DNA of 64,000 nucleotides from Gordonia sp. 'Campus' (GCF_022206305.1 NZ_JAKOIW010000022.1:17608-81607), one strand, 5' to 3'. Numbered from the stretch's first letter, positions 15,809-24,187 are shown. The notes: generated from the sequence alone by a model not told the origin. A program made the numbers and translations.

Positions 15809-16393
15809 ATGCCACGACTGGTCGACCACGATGAGCGCAGGCGGGCCATCGTCGCTGCGGCCTGGCGGCTGCTCGCCACGCGCGGTGTCGACGGGATCAG
15901 CATGCGGGATCTCGCCGCGGAGGCCGGGTACACGAACGGGGCGCTCAGCCACTACTTCGCGGGCAAGGACGAAATCCTCCGTACCGCATACGAATACGTC
16001 ATCGAGGCGACGAATGCCCGGATCGCGTCGGCGACACGACGCCGCACGGGGCGGGCGGCGCTGCGGGCACTGTCTCAGGAACTGATGCCGATGACCGACG
16101 AGGCCACCCTCGAGGCTCGCATCGCCATGTCGCTGTGGCAGCGAGCGATGACCGACACCGTGATGGCGGAGGTCAACAACGCGGCGGTCGCGGAGTGGAA
16201 GGCGCGGATGACACGGCTGTGGAACGAGGCGGTGGATGCTGGCGAGCTACCGGCCCGCGATGTCGGCGTAGGAGTGGAACTGCTGATGACGACAATCTTC
16301 GGACTCCAGGTGACGGCCGTGCTGGACCCGGTGACCACGGCGCCCGCCGACCAGATCCGCCTGATGGACGCGATCCTCGACGGTTCGTCCTGA
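15809..16393 (+). CDS. TetR-family regulator, probably of the amine operon
   Basis: A 194-residue regulator with an N-terminal TetR helix-turn-helix: RRAIVAAAWRLLATRGVDGISMRDLAAEAGYTNGALSHYFAGKDEIL, where AGYTNGALSHYF is the recognition region. The C-terminal ligand-binding domain resembles BetI/RutR-type regulators of nitrogen-compound catabolism. It is divergent from the permease-dehydrogenase-oxidase operon and separated by 142 bases with two dyads, so control of that operon by its amine or aldehyde is the simplest view. I use ATG 15809 behind AGGGAG; the frame is open further upstream but lacks TetR sequence there. Confidence 0.85.
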   Translation: MPRLVDHDERRRAIVAAAWRLLATRGVDGISMRDLAAEAGYTNGALSHYFAGKDEILRTAYEYVIEATNARIASATRRRTGRAALRALSQELMPMTDEATLEARIAMSLWQRAMTDTVMAEVNNAAVAEWKARMTRLWNEAVDAGELPARDVGVGVELLMTTIFGLQVTAVLDPVTTAPADQIRLMDAILDGSS

Positions 16394-16396
16394 CTC

Positions 16397-17926
16397 CTAT
16401 CCCGACGAGCCGGTGGCGAGCGGCAGGGTCACGCGGACCGCGGTACCCGACGGTTCGTTGGGCAGGTAGCTGATGGTGCCGCCGTGCCGTTCGACGATGT
16501 GCTCGGAGATGATGAGCCCGATGCCGGAGCCGTCCTCCTTGGACGAGAACGCACCCGTCGACAGCCGATCGTCCGGGATGCCCGTCATGCCCCGGCCCTG
16601 GTCGCAGATCCACACGAACGCCGCGCCGTCGGCCTCGCCGGTCCGGACGGTGAGTTCCTTGACCTCGGTGGTCGGCCGGACGATCTCGTCGAGCGCGTTG
16701 ACGCACAGGTTGATGATGACCTGTCCGATCAGGACGTTCTCGCCCTGGACGGGCAGGTCGCGTTCGGGGATCTCGGCATAGACCCGCACTCCCTGCTCGG
16801 CGGCGCGGAGTCGGACGAAGTAGAGGCTCTCGGCGACGGTCTCGTTGAGGTCCATGAGGGTGGTCGTGCTCTCGATGCGCCGCACGTACCGCTTGACCGA
16901 CGCCACGATCCCGGCGGCCCGATGCAACTGCTTCTCGATCTGGTCGATGCCATAGGACAGACTGCGGGCGTCGACGGTCTCGGCGGACACGCGCGCCTTG
17001 AGGCCACTGAGATAGTTCGTCGACGCGGCCAACGGCTGGCCCAGCTCGTGCGCGAGGATCATCGCCATGTCGCCCATGGCGTGGTAGCGACTGAGGTACT
17101 GGAGGTTGGCCTCCTGGTAGGCGTTTCGCCGCTCCCACTCGACGCGGTCGGTCACGTCACGGACGGTGAGGACCCGCGAACTGATGCCGTCGTGCGCGAC
17201 GATCTCGAGCTCGCCGGCCAGCCAGACGGTGCTGCCGTCGTCCTTGGTGATCTCCTGCTGGATCTTGACCGAACCGGTCCCGCCGACGAGACGGTCGACG
17301 ACGAGGTCGCTGGTCAGGCGGGGCTCACACCGGCCGAGGTCCTCGAGGTGCACGCCCGACAGCTGGGCGGGGGTCCGGCCGAACAGCTGTGCGGCCAGCG
17401 GCGAGATGTCGTCGATGCAGTTGTCGTCGTCGAGGACGACGATCCCGGCAGAAGTGTGGGTCATGATGCGCTGCAACGACTCCGAGACCCAGTGGAGCTC
17501 CTCCTGGAGTTCGACCTCCTCGGAGATGTTGCGGAACTCGACCATCACGACGGGTCCGTCCTCGCAGCGCACGAGGGTCGCACGCGCATCGGTGAGGAAG
17601 TCGGTCCCGTCCTTCGCGCGGTACTTCCACTGTTTGCGGCTGGAGCCGTGGACCACCGCTGACTGCAGCCAGGCGACCCCGACCTCACGGCGATACTGAC
17701 GCTCCTGCGCACTCATGTGGTGGGCCTTGAGCGGTTTGAGTTCCTCGAGGGTGAACCCGAACATGCGGCACGCCGCGGGGTTGGCCCACAGGATGTTCTT
17801 CGAACTCGCCTCGTGGATGAGAATCCCGGTGCCGGTGTGGAGGATCATCTGCTCGAAGTCGCGCCGAGCAGGGAACATCGCCATCACCTCGCCTTCGTCG
17901 AGTCCAGCATTCGCCCCAGCCAGCAT
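16397..17926 (-). CDS. PAS-domain sensor histidine kinase (probable partner of the iac response regulator)
   Basis: A cytoplasmic FixL/DctB-like kinase of about 509 residues from ATG 17926. Two PAS domains come first (about 25-135 and 150-265), then the H-box ILAHELGQPLAAS with phosphorylated H293, and the ATPase domain (NLCVNALDE, ICDQGRGM, EDGSGIGLI). No membrane segment is seen, so it should sense a soluble or intracellular signal. The start is uncertain: the frame is open to 18058, overlapping iacA, and ATG 17878 has a better-spaced ribosome site (GGCGAGG). It is divergent from iacA. The orphan FixJ-type regulator at 23263 is the obvious partner, as with the IacS/IacR1 pair described in Paraburkholderia phytofirmans. 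Confidence 0.82.
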   Translation of the reverse strand: MLAGANAGLDEGEVMAMFPARRDFEQMILHTGTGILIHEASSKNILWANPAACRMFGFTLEELKPLKAHHMSAQERQYRREVGVAWLQSAVVHGSSRKQWKYRAKDGTDFLTDARATLVRCEDGPVVMVEFRNISEEVELQEELHWVSESLQRIMTHTSAGIVVLDDDNCIDDISPLAAQLFGRTPAQLSGVHLEDLGRCEPRLTSDLVVDRLVGGTGSVKIQQEITKDDGSTVWLAGELEIVAHDGISSRVLTVRDVTDRVEWERRNAYQEANLQYLSRYHAMGDMAMILAHELGQPLAASTNYLSGLKARVSAETVDARSLSYGIDQIEKQLHRAAGIVASVKRYVRRIESTTTLMDLNETVAESLYFVRLRAAEQGVRVYAEIPERDLPVQGENVLIGQVIINLCVNALDEIVRPTTEVKELTVRTGEADGAAFVWICDQGRGMTGIPDDRLSTGAFSSKEDGSGIGLIISEHIVERHGGTISYLPNEPSGTAVRVTLPLATGSSG

Positions 17927-17951
17927 TTCCTCCCGCCACGATGCCACGCAA

Positions 17952-17967
17952 GTAAGGAATTGCTTAC
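17952..17967. promoter_or_regulatory. Inverted repeat in the kinase/iacA intergenic region
   Basis: GTAAG and CTTAC flank GAATTG. A related stretch, AGTAAAGATTTCC, occurs upstream of the transporter at 25644 (about 25537-25549), so this may be the target of the iac response regulator. Confidence 0.35.
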
Positions 17968-18016
17968 CCCTGGCGCGGTAAATCCCGATACCGCCCGGTC
18001 CACGGCGTCCATAGTG

Positions 18017-18032
18017 TCGATCTCGAGATCGA
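18017..18032. promoter_or_regulatory. Perfect 16-bp palindrome upstream of iacA
   Basis: TCGATCTCGAGATCGA is a perfect palindrome 26 bases before the iacA start, in the core promoter zone. It could bind a dimeric regulator of the iac operon. Confidence 0.45.
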
Positions 18033-18057
18033 GAGTCGAATCCGAACGGAGACATCA

Positions 18058-19230
18058 ATGACCGCGGAGAGCGTGACCGAACGGGTGTGTGCGGAACCGG
18101 CGGGACCGGCGCGGGATGCCGCGTTCGATCATGCCCTCGACGTGCTCCGCGATCGCCGCGACGAGTTCAACGCGCAGCGTTTCGTCCCGCGCGAGTACAT
18201 CGCCCTGCTCAAGCGTGCCGGGATGTACCGCGCGTCGACGCCTGCGGTGTTCGGCGGGGAGCCGATGGCGCCGGCGGACTTCATGTCTCTCGTCGAGCGC
18301 GTGTCCGCGGTGGACCCGGCCACCGGGTGGGTGTCGAGCTTCGGGTCGTCTCTGGTGTACTTCGCCGCCCTGCCGGCCGAGACGCAGGCCAAGATCTACG
18401 CGCACGGACCCGACATCGCCTATGCCGGCGGGCTTTTCCCGATGCAGGAGGCACAGAAGGTCGACGGTGGCTACCTGTGTTCGGGCCTCTGGCAGTTCGC
18501 GAGCGGTTGTCGCGGTGCCGACATCATCGGCATCGGGCTGGCGGGCGGTCCCGAGACCGGCGGCAAACCGCTGACGGCACTGGTCGATCCGGCCGAGGTC
18601 GAGATCGTCGACAACTGGGATGTCGCCGGCATGCGGGCGACCGGCTCGCACGCGGTACGCGCGGACCGGGTGTTCGTGCCCGAGGAGATGACCTTTGTCC
18701 GCGGCGGTGCGCCGCAGATCGACGAACCCCTGACCCGCTATCCGGCGCTGTCCTACGCCGCCCAGGTGCTCGCCGTCGTCACCCTCGGCGCGGCGCGCGG
18801 CGCGCTCGACTACGCCGTGGAGGTCGGTGCGGCCCGCACCTCGATCACCGGGGGAGCGAGCAAGGGCAACCGTCCCGCCTACAAGTCCGCGATCGCCCGC
18901 GGCGAGGCCGAATTGCGTTCCGCCCGGGCGTTCTTCTACTCGACCACGGACGAGGTGTGGGCCAAGGCGCTGACCGGGCAACACATCTCGACCGACGACC
19001 AAGCGCTGCTGCGGCTGAGCGCCACCCACGCCGCCCACGTGGGACGCAGCGTCGTGCAGCAGGTGTTCGACATCGCCGGCACCGGTGCGATCTACGAGAC
19101 GCACCCGCTGCAGCGGTACCTGCAGGACGCGCTGGTGCCCGCGCAGCACGCGATGCTCCAGACCAATACCTACGAGGCGGCCGGGGCGCTGCTCCTCGGC
19201 CTCGACGCCGGAATTCCCAGCTTCCCCTGA
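18058..19230 (+). CDS. iacA: IAA-oxidising flavin-dependent monooxygenase (acyl-CoA dehydrogenase fold), IacA-like
   Basis: This 390-residue protein has the acyl-CoA dehydrogenase fold used by two-component (group D) flavin monooxygenases such as HsaA and DszC: an N-terminal helical domain, a middle strand domain (GLWQFASGC, VAGMRATGSHAV) and a C-terminal helical bundle. In known iac clusters IacA takes reduced FMN or FAD from IacG and hydroxylates indole-3-acetic acid at C2. Assignment rests on fold plus context: the next genes follow the A-B-C-D-E-F order, and a flavin reductase lies at 27150. Start ATG 18058 follows CGGAGA. It heads a plus-strand operon to 23269. Confidence 0.82.
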   Translation: MTAESVTERVCAEPAGPARDAAFDHALDVLRDRRDEFNAQRFVPREYIALLKRAGMYRASTPAVFGGEPMAPADFMSLVERVSAVDPATGWVSSFGSSLVYFAALPAETQAKIYAHGPDIAYAGGLFPMQEAQKVDGGYLCSGLWQFASGCRGADIIGIGLAGGPETGGKPLTALVDPAEVEIVDNWDVAGMRATGSHAVRADRVFVPEEMTFVRGGAPQIDEPLTRYPALSYAAQVLAVVTLGAARGALDYAVEVGAARTSITGGASKGNRPAYKSAIARGEAELRSARAFFYSTTDEVWAKALTGQHISTDDQALLRLSATHAAHVGRSVVQQVFDIAGTGAIYETHPLQRYLQDALVPAQHAMLQTNTYEAAGALLLGLDAGIPSFP

Positions 19231-19288
19231 ACGCCCACACCCAGCCATCTCGACCGCCGACACACCACCCGCGAGGAGTGCAGAGATC

Positions 19289-19651
19289 ATGACCGACGAA
19301 CCGTTGCGCACGCTGTTCTGTGTGGGGAACAACCAGAACTTCTTCGACCTGCCCAAGTCCGACATCGGGCCGGTCTGGGAGGCGACCATGGAGTTCCTCA
19401 CCGGCCTGAAGAACCTCGACGGCGTCGACATCATCGGCACCTTCGACGACGACGCCCACATGGTCGGTCCGTCGGACGGGTGGCCGTGGACGTTCTACGT
19501 CCTCGCCGACGTGCGCGACCAGCCGACGGTCAAGGCGGCCTGCAATCTGTTGCGCACCACCATGGTCGGCGAGTACGCGCTCTGGAAGTACTTCAAGGTG
19601 GAGGCGCGGATGGGCCGGGCCCTCACCATCCGCGACGACGTCGCCTCCTGA
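19289..19651 (+). CDS. iacB: IacB-like small conserved protein
   Basis: A 120-residue cytoplasmic protein starting at ATG 19289 behind GCGAGGAG. It contains RTLFCVGNNQNFFDLPK, GTFDDDAHMVGPSDGWPW and WKYFKVEARMGRAL. IacB proteins occur only in IAA-degradation clusters, lie directly after iacA, and have no firmly assigned chemistry. Size, sequence style and position all match. The three consecutive aspartates, the histidine and the tryptophans in the centre look like a conserved ligand- or metal-binding patch, though this is speculation. Its presence is one of the best arguments for calling this an iac cluster. Confidence 0.75.
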   Translation: MTDEPLRTLFCVGNNQNFFDLPKSDIGPVWEATMEFLTGLKNLDGVDIIGTFDDDAHMVGPSDGWPWTFYVLADVRDQPTVKAACNLLRTTMVGEYALWKYFKVEARMGRALTIRDDVAS

Positions 19652-19715
19652 AGATCGCGCACCGACAGCCCCTCCTCGTGCCCCCAGAGCACGATCGACA
19701 CACGAAGGAACATCG

Positions 19716-20993
19716 ATGACCACCATCGAGAGGCCGACCCGCGGCTTCGCGGACCTCGCCGAGAAGGACCGCGTCGCCGGTCAGCTCTACACCGATCCCG
19801 AGATCTTCGCCGAGGAGATGCGCAAGATCTTCTACCGCACCTGGGTGTGGGTCGCCCACGAAAGCGAGGTCCCCGAGGCCGGGTCGTTCAAGACCACCCA
19901 GATCGGTGACCAGCCCGTCATCGTGACCCGGAATCGCAAGGGCAACTTCAACACCCTGCTGAACCGATGCCGGCACCGCGGCGCGACCGTGTGCGATCAG
20001 CGCAGCGGCAAGGCCAACGGGTTCACCTGCCCGTACCACAACTGGTCGTACACCCTGGACGGTCGACTGCGCGGCATCCCGTATCCGGACGGGTACGAGG
20101 GCGTCGTCGACAAGAACGACTTCCCGCTGCAGAAGCTCCGGACCGAGAGCTACCTCGGCATGATCTTCGCGACGTTCAACGCCGACATCGAGCCGTTGGA
20201 GGACCATCTCGGCGACGCCAAGATCTGGATGGATCGATTCCTCAAGCAGTCCAACGGATTTCCGACCAAGGTCCTCGGCAGCCACAAGTTTCGGTTCAAG
20301 GGCAACTGGAAGATCCAGCTGGAGAACACCACCGACGGTTACCACTTCCCGATGGTGCACAAGTCGTGGATGGCCTCGGTCGACGCCGAAACCGCCAACA
20401 TGATGTCGTTCATGGACGATCCGGCCGCCGAGACCCACGCGCTGGGCAACGGGCACAGCGTCGCCATCATGGCGGCGGCACACGCCGACCTCGATGTCGA
20501 CGACGGTGACGAGGAGATCCAGCCTCGGTTCCAGCATCTCGTGGACGAGCTCACCGAGGCCGGCGAGAGCCCCGAACGCATCCGCCGCTACATGCGGTCG
20601 ATGCACGGTTGTGGGTTCAACCTCAACATGTTCCCGAACATCGCGATGTCGTCGTCGTTCTTCCGGGTGCTCATCCCGATCAGCGTCGACGTCACCGAGG
20701 TGTGGCACATGGCGATCGGTATGGACGGCGGCCCGGAGAGCATCAACCGCGAACGGCTGCGCATCCACGAGCACTTCCAGGGCCCCTTCGGTTTCGGCAG
20801 TCCCGACGACGCCGAGGGCTGGGACCGCGTGCAGATCGGCGCCGGTGGCAATCCGAACATGCCGATCCTGGTCAACCGCGGCGAGAACCGCGAGTACACC
20901 ACCGACGAGGGTTGGCCCACATCGCATGTCACCGACGAGACCGGGATGCGCGAGTCCTACGGCATGTGGAAGAGGATGATGAGCGATGACTGA
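19716..20993 (+). CDS. iacC: Rieske ring-hydroxylating dioxygenase, alpha subunit, IacC-like
   Basis: The 425-residue catalytic subunit binds a Rieske 2Fe-2S cluster through C85, H87, C105 and H108 (CRHRG and CPYHNW) and mononuclear iron through D207, H210 and H215 (ENTTDGYHFPMVH). In iac pathways the IacC/IacD dioxygenase, fed by IacF, acts on an oxidised indole-acetate intermediate on the way to catechol. Related families are benzoate, toluate and anthranilate dioxygenases; context decides. Start ATG 19716 has CGAAGGAA upstream, and the 3' end overlaps iacD by eight bases. Confidence 0.88.
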   Translation: MTTIERPTRGFADLAEKDRVAGQLYTDPEIFAEEMRKIFYRTWVWVAHESEVPEAGSFKTTQIGDQPVIVTRNRKGNFNTLLNRCRHRGATVCDQRSGKANGFTCPYHNWSYTLDGRLRGIPYPDGYEGVVDKNDFPLQKLRTESYLGMIFATFNADIEPLEDHLGDAKIWMDRFLKQSNGFPTKVLGSHKFRFKGNWKIQLENTTDGYHFPMVHKSWMASVDAETANMMSFMDDPAAETHALGNGHSVAIMAAAHADLDVDDGDEEIQPRFQHLVDELTEAGESPERIRRYMRSMHGCGFNLNMFPNIAMSSSFFRVLIPISVDVTEVWHMAIGMDGGPESINRERLRIHEHFQGPFGFGSPDDAEGWDRVQIGAGGNPNMPILVNRGENREYTTDEGWPTSHVTDETGMRESYGMWKRMMSDD

Positions 20994-21483
20994 GCTGCAC
21001 ACCTTCAACGACCCACGCGTGCTGCGGGCGATCGCGCTCGTGTGGAAGGAGGCCGAACTCCTCGACGCCAAGGACTATCCGGCGTGGGAGGCCCTGTACA
21101 CCGACGACGCGCACTACGTCATCCCGATCGACCCCGACACCGAGGACTTCGACTCGTCGCTGAACATGGTCTACGACGACAAGCGGATGCGCAGGTTGCG
21201 CGTCGAGCGGATGATGCAGGGATATGCACCGTCCGCCGTCGCGGCGGCACGGACGGTTCGGATCGTCTCCCGCTTCACGGTGTCCGATGTCAGCGACGAC
21301 ACCGTCATCCTCCGGTCGGCGCAGATCCTCAACGCGTTCAAGCGAGACACCTTCTCGACGATCGGCGCCGAACTCACCCACACCATCGAACTCGGCACCG
21401 ACGGGAACGACCGGATCAGCCTCAAGGTGGCCCGGCTCATCGACAGCGAGGACGCGGTCAGCGCCTCGGGGTACCTGTTGTGA
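20986..21483 (+). CDS. iacD: Rieske dioxygenase, beta subunit, IacD-like
   Basis: A 165-residue small subunit with the cone-shaped SnoaL/NTF2 fold typical of ring-hydroxylating dioxygenase beta subunits (EAELLDAKDYPAWEALYTDDAHYVIP, RVERMMQGYAPS, RTVRIVSRFTV). It has a structural role, stabilising the alpha trimer. It overlaps the alpha-subunit gene by eight bases and iacE by four, indicating translational coupling through iacC-D-E. Confidence 0.88.
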   Translation: MTELHTFNDPRVLRAIALVWKEAELLDAKDYPAWEALYTDDAHYVIPIDPDTEDFDSSLNMVYDDKRMRRLRVERMMQGYAPSAVAAARTVRIVSRFTVSDVSDDTVILRSAQILNAFKRDTFSTIGAELTHTIELGTDGNDRISLKVARLIDSEDAVSASGYLL

Positions 21484-22262
21484 CCTCCGCGGCCGGAGCG
21501 GAGACGCGCGGGAGCGCGACGACCGGGGGCATCGCGGTGATCACCGGCGCCGCCGGCGGTATGGGTTCGCACATCGCGCGCCGGCTGCACGACGACGGTC
21601 ACCGCGTGCTGCTCACCGACATCGCGCTCGAACCGGCGCAGCGGATCGCCAACGAGTTGTCACCGGACGGTTCGACCGCGCGGGCCGCGGTCCTCGACGT
21701 CGGGCATCGCCAGAACTTCGTCGACGCGCTGGCCCACGTGCAATCGGTCTGGGGCACTCCGACGATCGTGGTGAACAACGCCGCTCTCACGCAGGCGGCC
21801 GACCTCATGACGCTCGACGAACCGGACTTCACGCGCGTGTTGACCACCAACGTCAACAGCATCTTCTTCGGGTGCCAGGTGTTCGGTGCCGCGATGGCCG
21901 AAGCGGGTTACGGGCGGATCGTCAACATGGCGTCGCTGGCCGGGCAGAACGGCGGCACGGCCACCGGGGCCCACTATGCGACGTCCAAGGGTGCGATCCT
22001 CACCGTCACCAAGATCTTCGCGAAAGAGCTGGCGGCGCAGGGTGTCACGGTCAACGCGATCGCTCCCGGTCCGCACGATCTACCGGTCGTCAAGGCGACC
22101 GTCCCGCCGGACAGACTCGACGCCGTGATCGCCGGGATCCCCGTCGGACGGCTGGGAAGTCCCGAGTTCGTCGCGGACATGGTCGGACTCCTGACCGCCG
22201 AGAACGCCTTCTTCGTCACCGGCGCCTGCTGGGACGTCAACGGCGGACTGTTCGTCCGCTGA
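21480..22262 (+). CDS. iacE: Short-chain dehydrogenase/reductase, IacE-like
   Basis: A classical SDR of about 260 residues. It shows the cofactor motif TGAAGGMG, NNAA, the catalytic serine in NMASLAG and the YATSK active-site motif. In iac clusters IacE is thought to act on the hydroxylated IAA intermediate after IacA. The GTG start at 21480 overlaps the iacD stop (GTGA); the frame is open upstream to 21042, but that is antiphase iacD sequence. No clear Shine-Dalgarno precedes it, consistent with coupled translation. Confidence 0.85.
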   Translation: MTSAAGAETRGSATTGGIAVITGAAGGMGSHIARRLHDDGHRVLLTDIALEPAQRIANELSPDGSTARAAVLDVGHRQNFVDALAHVQSVWGTPTIVVNNAALTQAADLMTLDEPDFTRVLTTNVNSIFFGCQVFGAAMAEAGYGRIVNMASLAGQNGGTATGAHYATSKGAILTVTKIFAKELAAQGVTVNAIAPGPHDLPVVKATVPPDRLDAVIAGIPVGRLGSPEFVADMVGLLTAENAFFVTGACWDVNGGLFVR

Positions 22263-22318
22263 ACCGCTTTTCGTCATCACGCCACCTCTGGCCCACCGCC
22301 ACCCCCAGGAGCACCACC

Positions 22319-23269
22319 ATGGCACTCATCGATGTCGTCGTGTCCGCGATCGTGCAGGAGACACCTCGGGTCAAGACGTTCTATCTGTCGCGGCCGGACG
22401 GTTCGACGATCGGCGAGTACTCGCCGGGGGCCCACATCGACGTCGTGGGGCCGACGGCCATCACGCGGCAGTACTCGCTGTGCAGCCGGCCCGACGGCCG
22501 AGAGTCGTTCGCGGTGGCGGTCAAGCGCGAAGAGAACTCGCGTGGCGGATCGGCGGCCCTGCACGAGTTGCAGGTGGGGGACCGGTTGCAGATCAGCGAA
22601 CCCCGCAATCTGCTCGGAATCGATTCCGCGGCAGACCATCACGTCCTCGTGGCGGCGGGCATCGGCATCACGCCCATGCTGAGCATGGCCCGCCACATGG
22701 ACGTTGCGGGCATCAGCTTCGAACTCCACTACTTCGCCCGGACCGCCGAGGACGCGGCGTTCCTGCCCCTGCTACGTGACCGCTGCCCGGAGAAACTGCA
22801 CGCGCACGTGGGCATCGACCGCGAGACCCAGGGGTCGATCCTGTCCGGCGCGTTGACCTCCGCGCCGGCGAACTCACACGTGTACGTCTGTGGCCCTGAG
22901 GGTTTCATGACGAAGGTGCGCGACATCGCCGAGCGATTCGTCCCTGCCGATGCGGTCCACTACGAGCATTTCCACGCTTCGGAGCCCGCGGACTCGGAAG
23001 CCGACACCGCCTTCGACGTCGAACTCGACGGGGAGACCTACCACGTGCCCGCCGACCGCAGCATCGTGGAGGTGCTCGAGGAGAACGGGTGCGACGTCGA
23101 CACCTCGTGCCAAGAGGGCATCTGTGGCACCTGCATCATGCAGGTCCTCGCCGGTGAACCCGAGCACCGCGACAACGTGCTCACCAAGGCCGAGCGGGAG
23201 TCCGGAGAGGTGATGGCCGTGTGCGTCTCGCGGACCTCCGGCGAGAAGCTGGTGCTCGACTACTACTGA
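22319..23269 (+). CDS. iacF: Ferredoxin reductase with C-terminal 2Fe-2S domain, IacF-like
   Basis: A 316-residue phthalate-dioxygenase-reductase-type protein. The N-terminal flavin domain has RQYSLCSRP, the NAD domain has AAGIGITPMLSMA and VYVCGPEGFM, and the C-terminal plant-type ferredoxin has the CQEGICGTC cluster motif plus a fourth cysteine in VMAVCVSR. It would carry electrons from NAD(P)H to the IacC Rieske centre. Start ATG 22319 follows CCAGGAG, 56 bases after iacE. The 3' end overlaps the convergent response-regulator gene by seven bases, closing the plus-strand operon with no room for a separate terminator. Confidence 0.87.
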   Translation: MALIDVVVSAIVQETPRVKTFYLSRPDGSTIGEYSPGAHIDVVGPTAITRQYSLCSRPDGRESFAVAVKREENSRGGSAALHELQVGDRLQISEPRNLLGIDSAADHHVLVAAGIGITPMLSMARHMDVAGISFELHYFARTAEDAAFLPLLRDRCPEKLHAHVGIDRETQGSILSGALTSAPANSHVYVCGPEGFMTKVRDIAERFVPADAVHYEHFHASEPADSEADTAFDVELDGETYHVPADRSIVEVLEENGCDVDTSCQEGICGTCIMQVLAGEPEHRDNVLTKAERESGEVMAVCVSRTSGEKLVLDYY

Positions 23270-23883
23270 TCCGTCGGTACCTCGACGCCGAACCGCAGGA
23301 TGTCGCGGACGAGGGTGCTGATGCTGTCGGCATCGGTCTTGCTCTTGATCCGCGCGCGATGGACGTCGACGGTCTTGACGCTCATGTCGAGGCGGCGGGC
23401 GATGTTCTGGCTGGGCAGCCCCTCGACCACCAGCGCCAGGATCTCCCGCTCACGCGGCGTCAGCAACGCCACCTTGGCCTCGACGGACCGCCGGCTGTCG
23501 TGGGTGCGGAACCGCTCGACCGCCTTCTCCATCCCCGCCTGGACCGCGTCGAGCAGCCGTTGGGGGTCGTAGGGCTTCTCGAGGAAGTCCATCGCACCGG
23601 CCTGCAACGTGGACACCGACATACGGATGTCGCCGTGCGCGGAGACGAAGATGATCGCGACGTGCGGAGCGAACTCGTTGAGTTTCTCCTGCAGCCGCGG
23701 ACCGCTCATCCGCGGCATCCGCACGTCGAGGACGATGCATGCCGGTTCGTCGCCCGAGTACACGGACAGGAATTCGTCGGCGCTGTGACAGATCCGCGGG
23801 GAGATCCCTATGCTGCCGAGCAGCCAGTCCACAGACTCGCACAGTTCGGGATCGTCGTCGACGACATAGACCGTCGCTGTCAT
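23263..23883 (-). CDS. FixJ/NarL-type response regulator of the iac cluster
   Basis: A 206-residue response regulator: receiver domain with acidic residues D10 and D11, phosphorylation site D53 (CIVLDVRMP), T/S and K positions in FVSAHGD and EKPYD, then a LuxR-type helix-turn-helix (LTPREREILALVVEGLPSQNIARRLDMSVKTVDVH). I use ATG 23883, which overlaps the stop of the upstream 92-residue gene (ATGA); the longer open frame to 23964 adds no receiver sequence. The likely kinase partner is the PAS kinase at 16397. In P. phytofirmans a LuxR-type IacR1 has the same relation to the iac genes. Confidence 0.88.
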   Translation of the reverse strand: MTATVYVVDDDPELCESVDWLLGSIGISPRICHSADEFLSVYSGDEPACIVLDVRMPRMSGPRLQEKLNEFAPHVAIIFVSAHGDIRMSVSTLQAGAMDFLEKPYDPQRLLDAVQAGMEKAVERFRTHDSRRSVEAKVALLTPREREILALVVEGLPSQNIARRLDMSVKTVDVHRARIKSKTDADSISTLVRDILRFGVEVPTDQ

Positions 23884-24158
23884 ACCCACGCCGCGTCGGC
23901 CGTCCAGTAGTTCATGCCGACGACACTCACCTGGTGACGCCACTCCGTGGTGCGGTGCAACCACGGCTCCTCCTGCCGGACCGACTCGTCAGCCGCCTCC
24001 GGGCCGTCGGCCTCGACCGTCCAGTGCACCCAGTTGACCTCGCGGCCGTGCTCGTCGTGGACGAACAGGTCGACGTGGTGCCAGCCGTAGTTGAAGGTGT
24101 CCTCATAACAGGTGAGGAACATGTGGTGGTGGGTCTCGGGACGGGGCTTGATCGTCAT
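23880..24158 (-). CDS. Unknown 92-residue protein in the iac cluster
   Basis: I do not recognise this family. The 92-residue protein starts at ATG 24158 (MTIKPRPETHHHMF), is rich in histidine and tryptophan, and has the segments YGWHHVDLFVHDEHGREVNWVHW and EEPWLHRTTEWRHQV. It has no signal peptide or membrane segment. It lies between the amidase gene (29-base gap) and the response-regulator gene (4-base overlap) on the same strand, so it is almost certainly expressed. The spaced histidines could bind metal, or it may be a small subunit or a fold similar to IacB. It is not one of the named iac genes I know. Confidence 0.7.
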   Translation of the reverse strand: MTIKPRPETHHHMFLTCYEDTFNYGWHHVDLFVHDEHGREVNWVHWTVEADGPEAADESVRQEEPWLHRTTEWRHQVSVVGMNYWTADAAWV

Positions 24159-24187
24159 GGTGTTCCTCTCTCCGGCCGGGGGTGTGC

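Noticed and set aside
14437..15834. 465-residue open frame opposite the permease gene
   Set aside because: It covers the permease in reverse and runs into the tetR promoter region; the repeated Gly/Arg/Asp composition is not protein-like.
19716..21483. Benzoate, toluate or anthranilate dioxygenase
   Set aside because: The Rieske alpha/beta pair alone would allow it, but the flanking IacA-, IacB-, IacE-, IacG- and IacI-like genes fit an IAA cluster much better.
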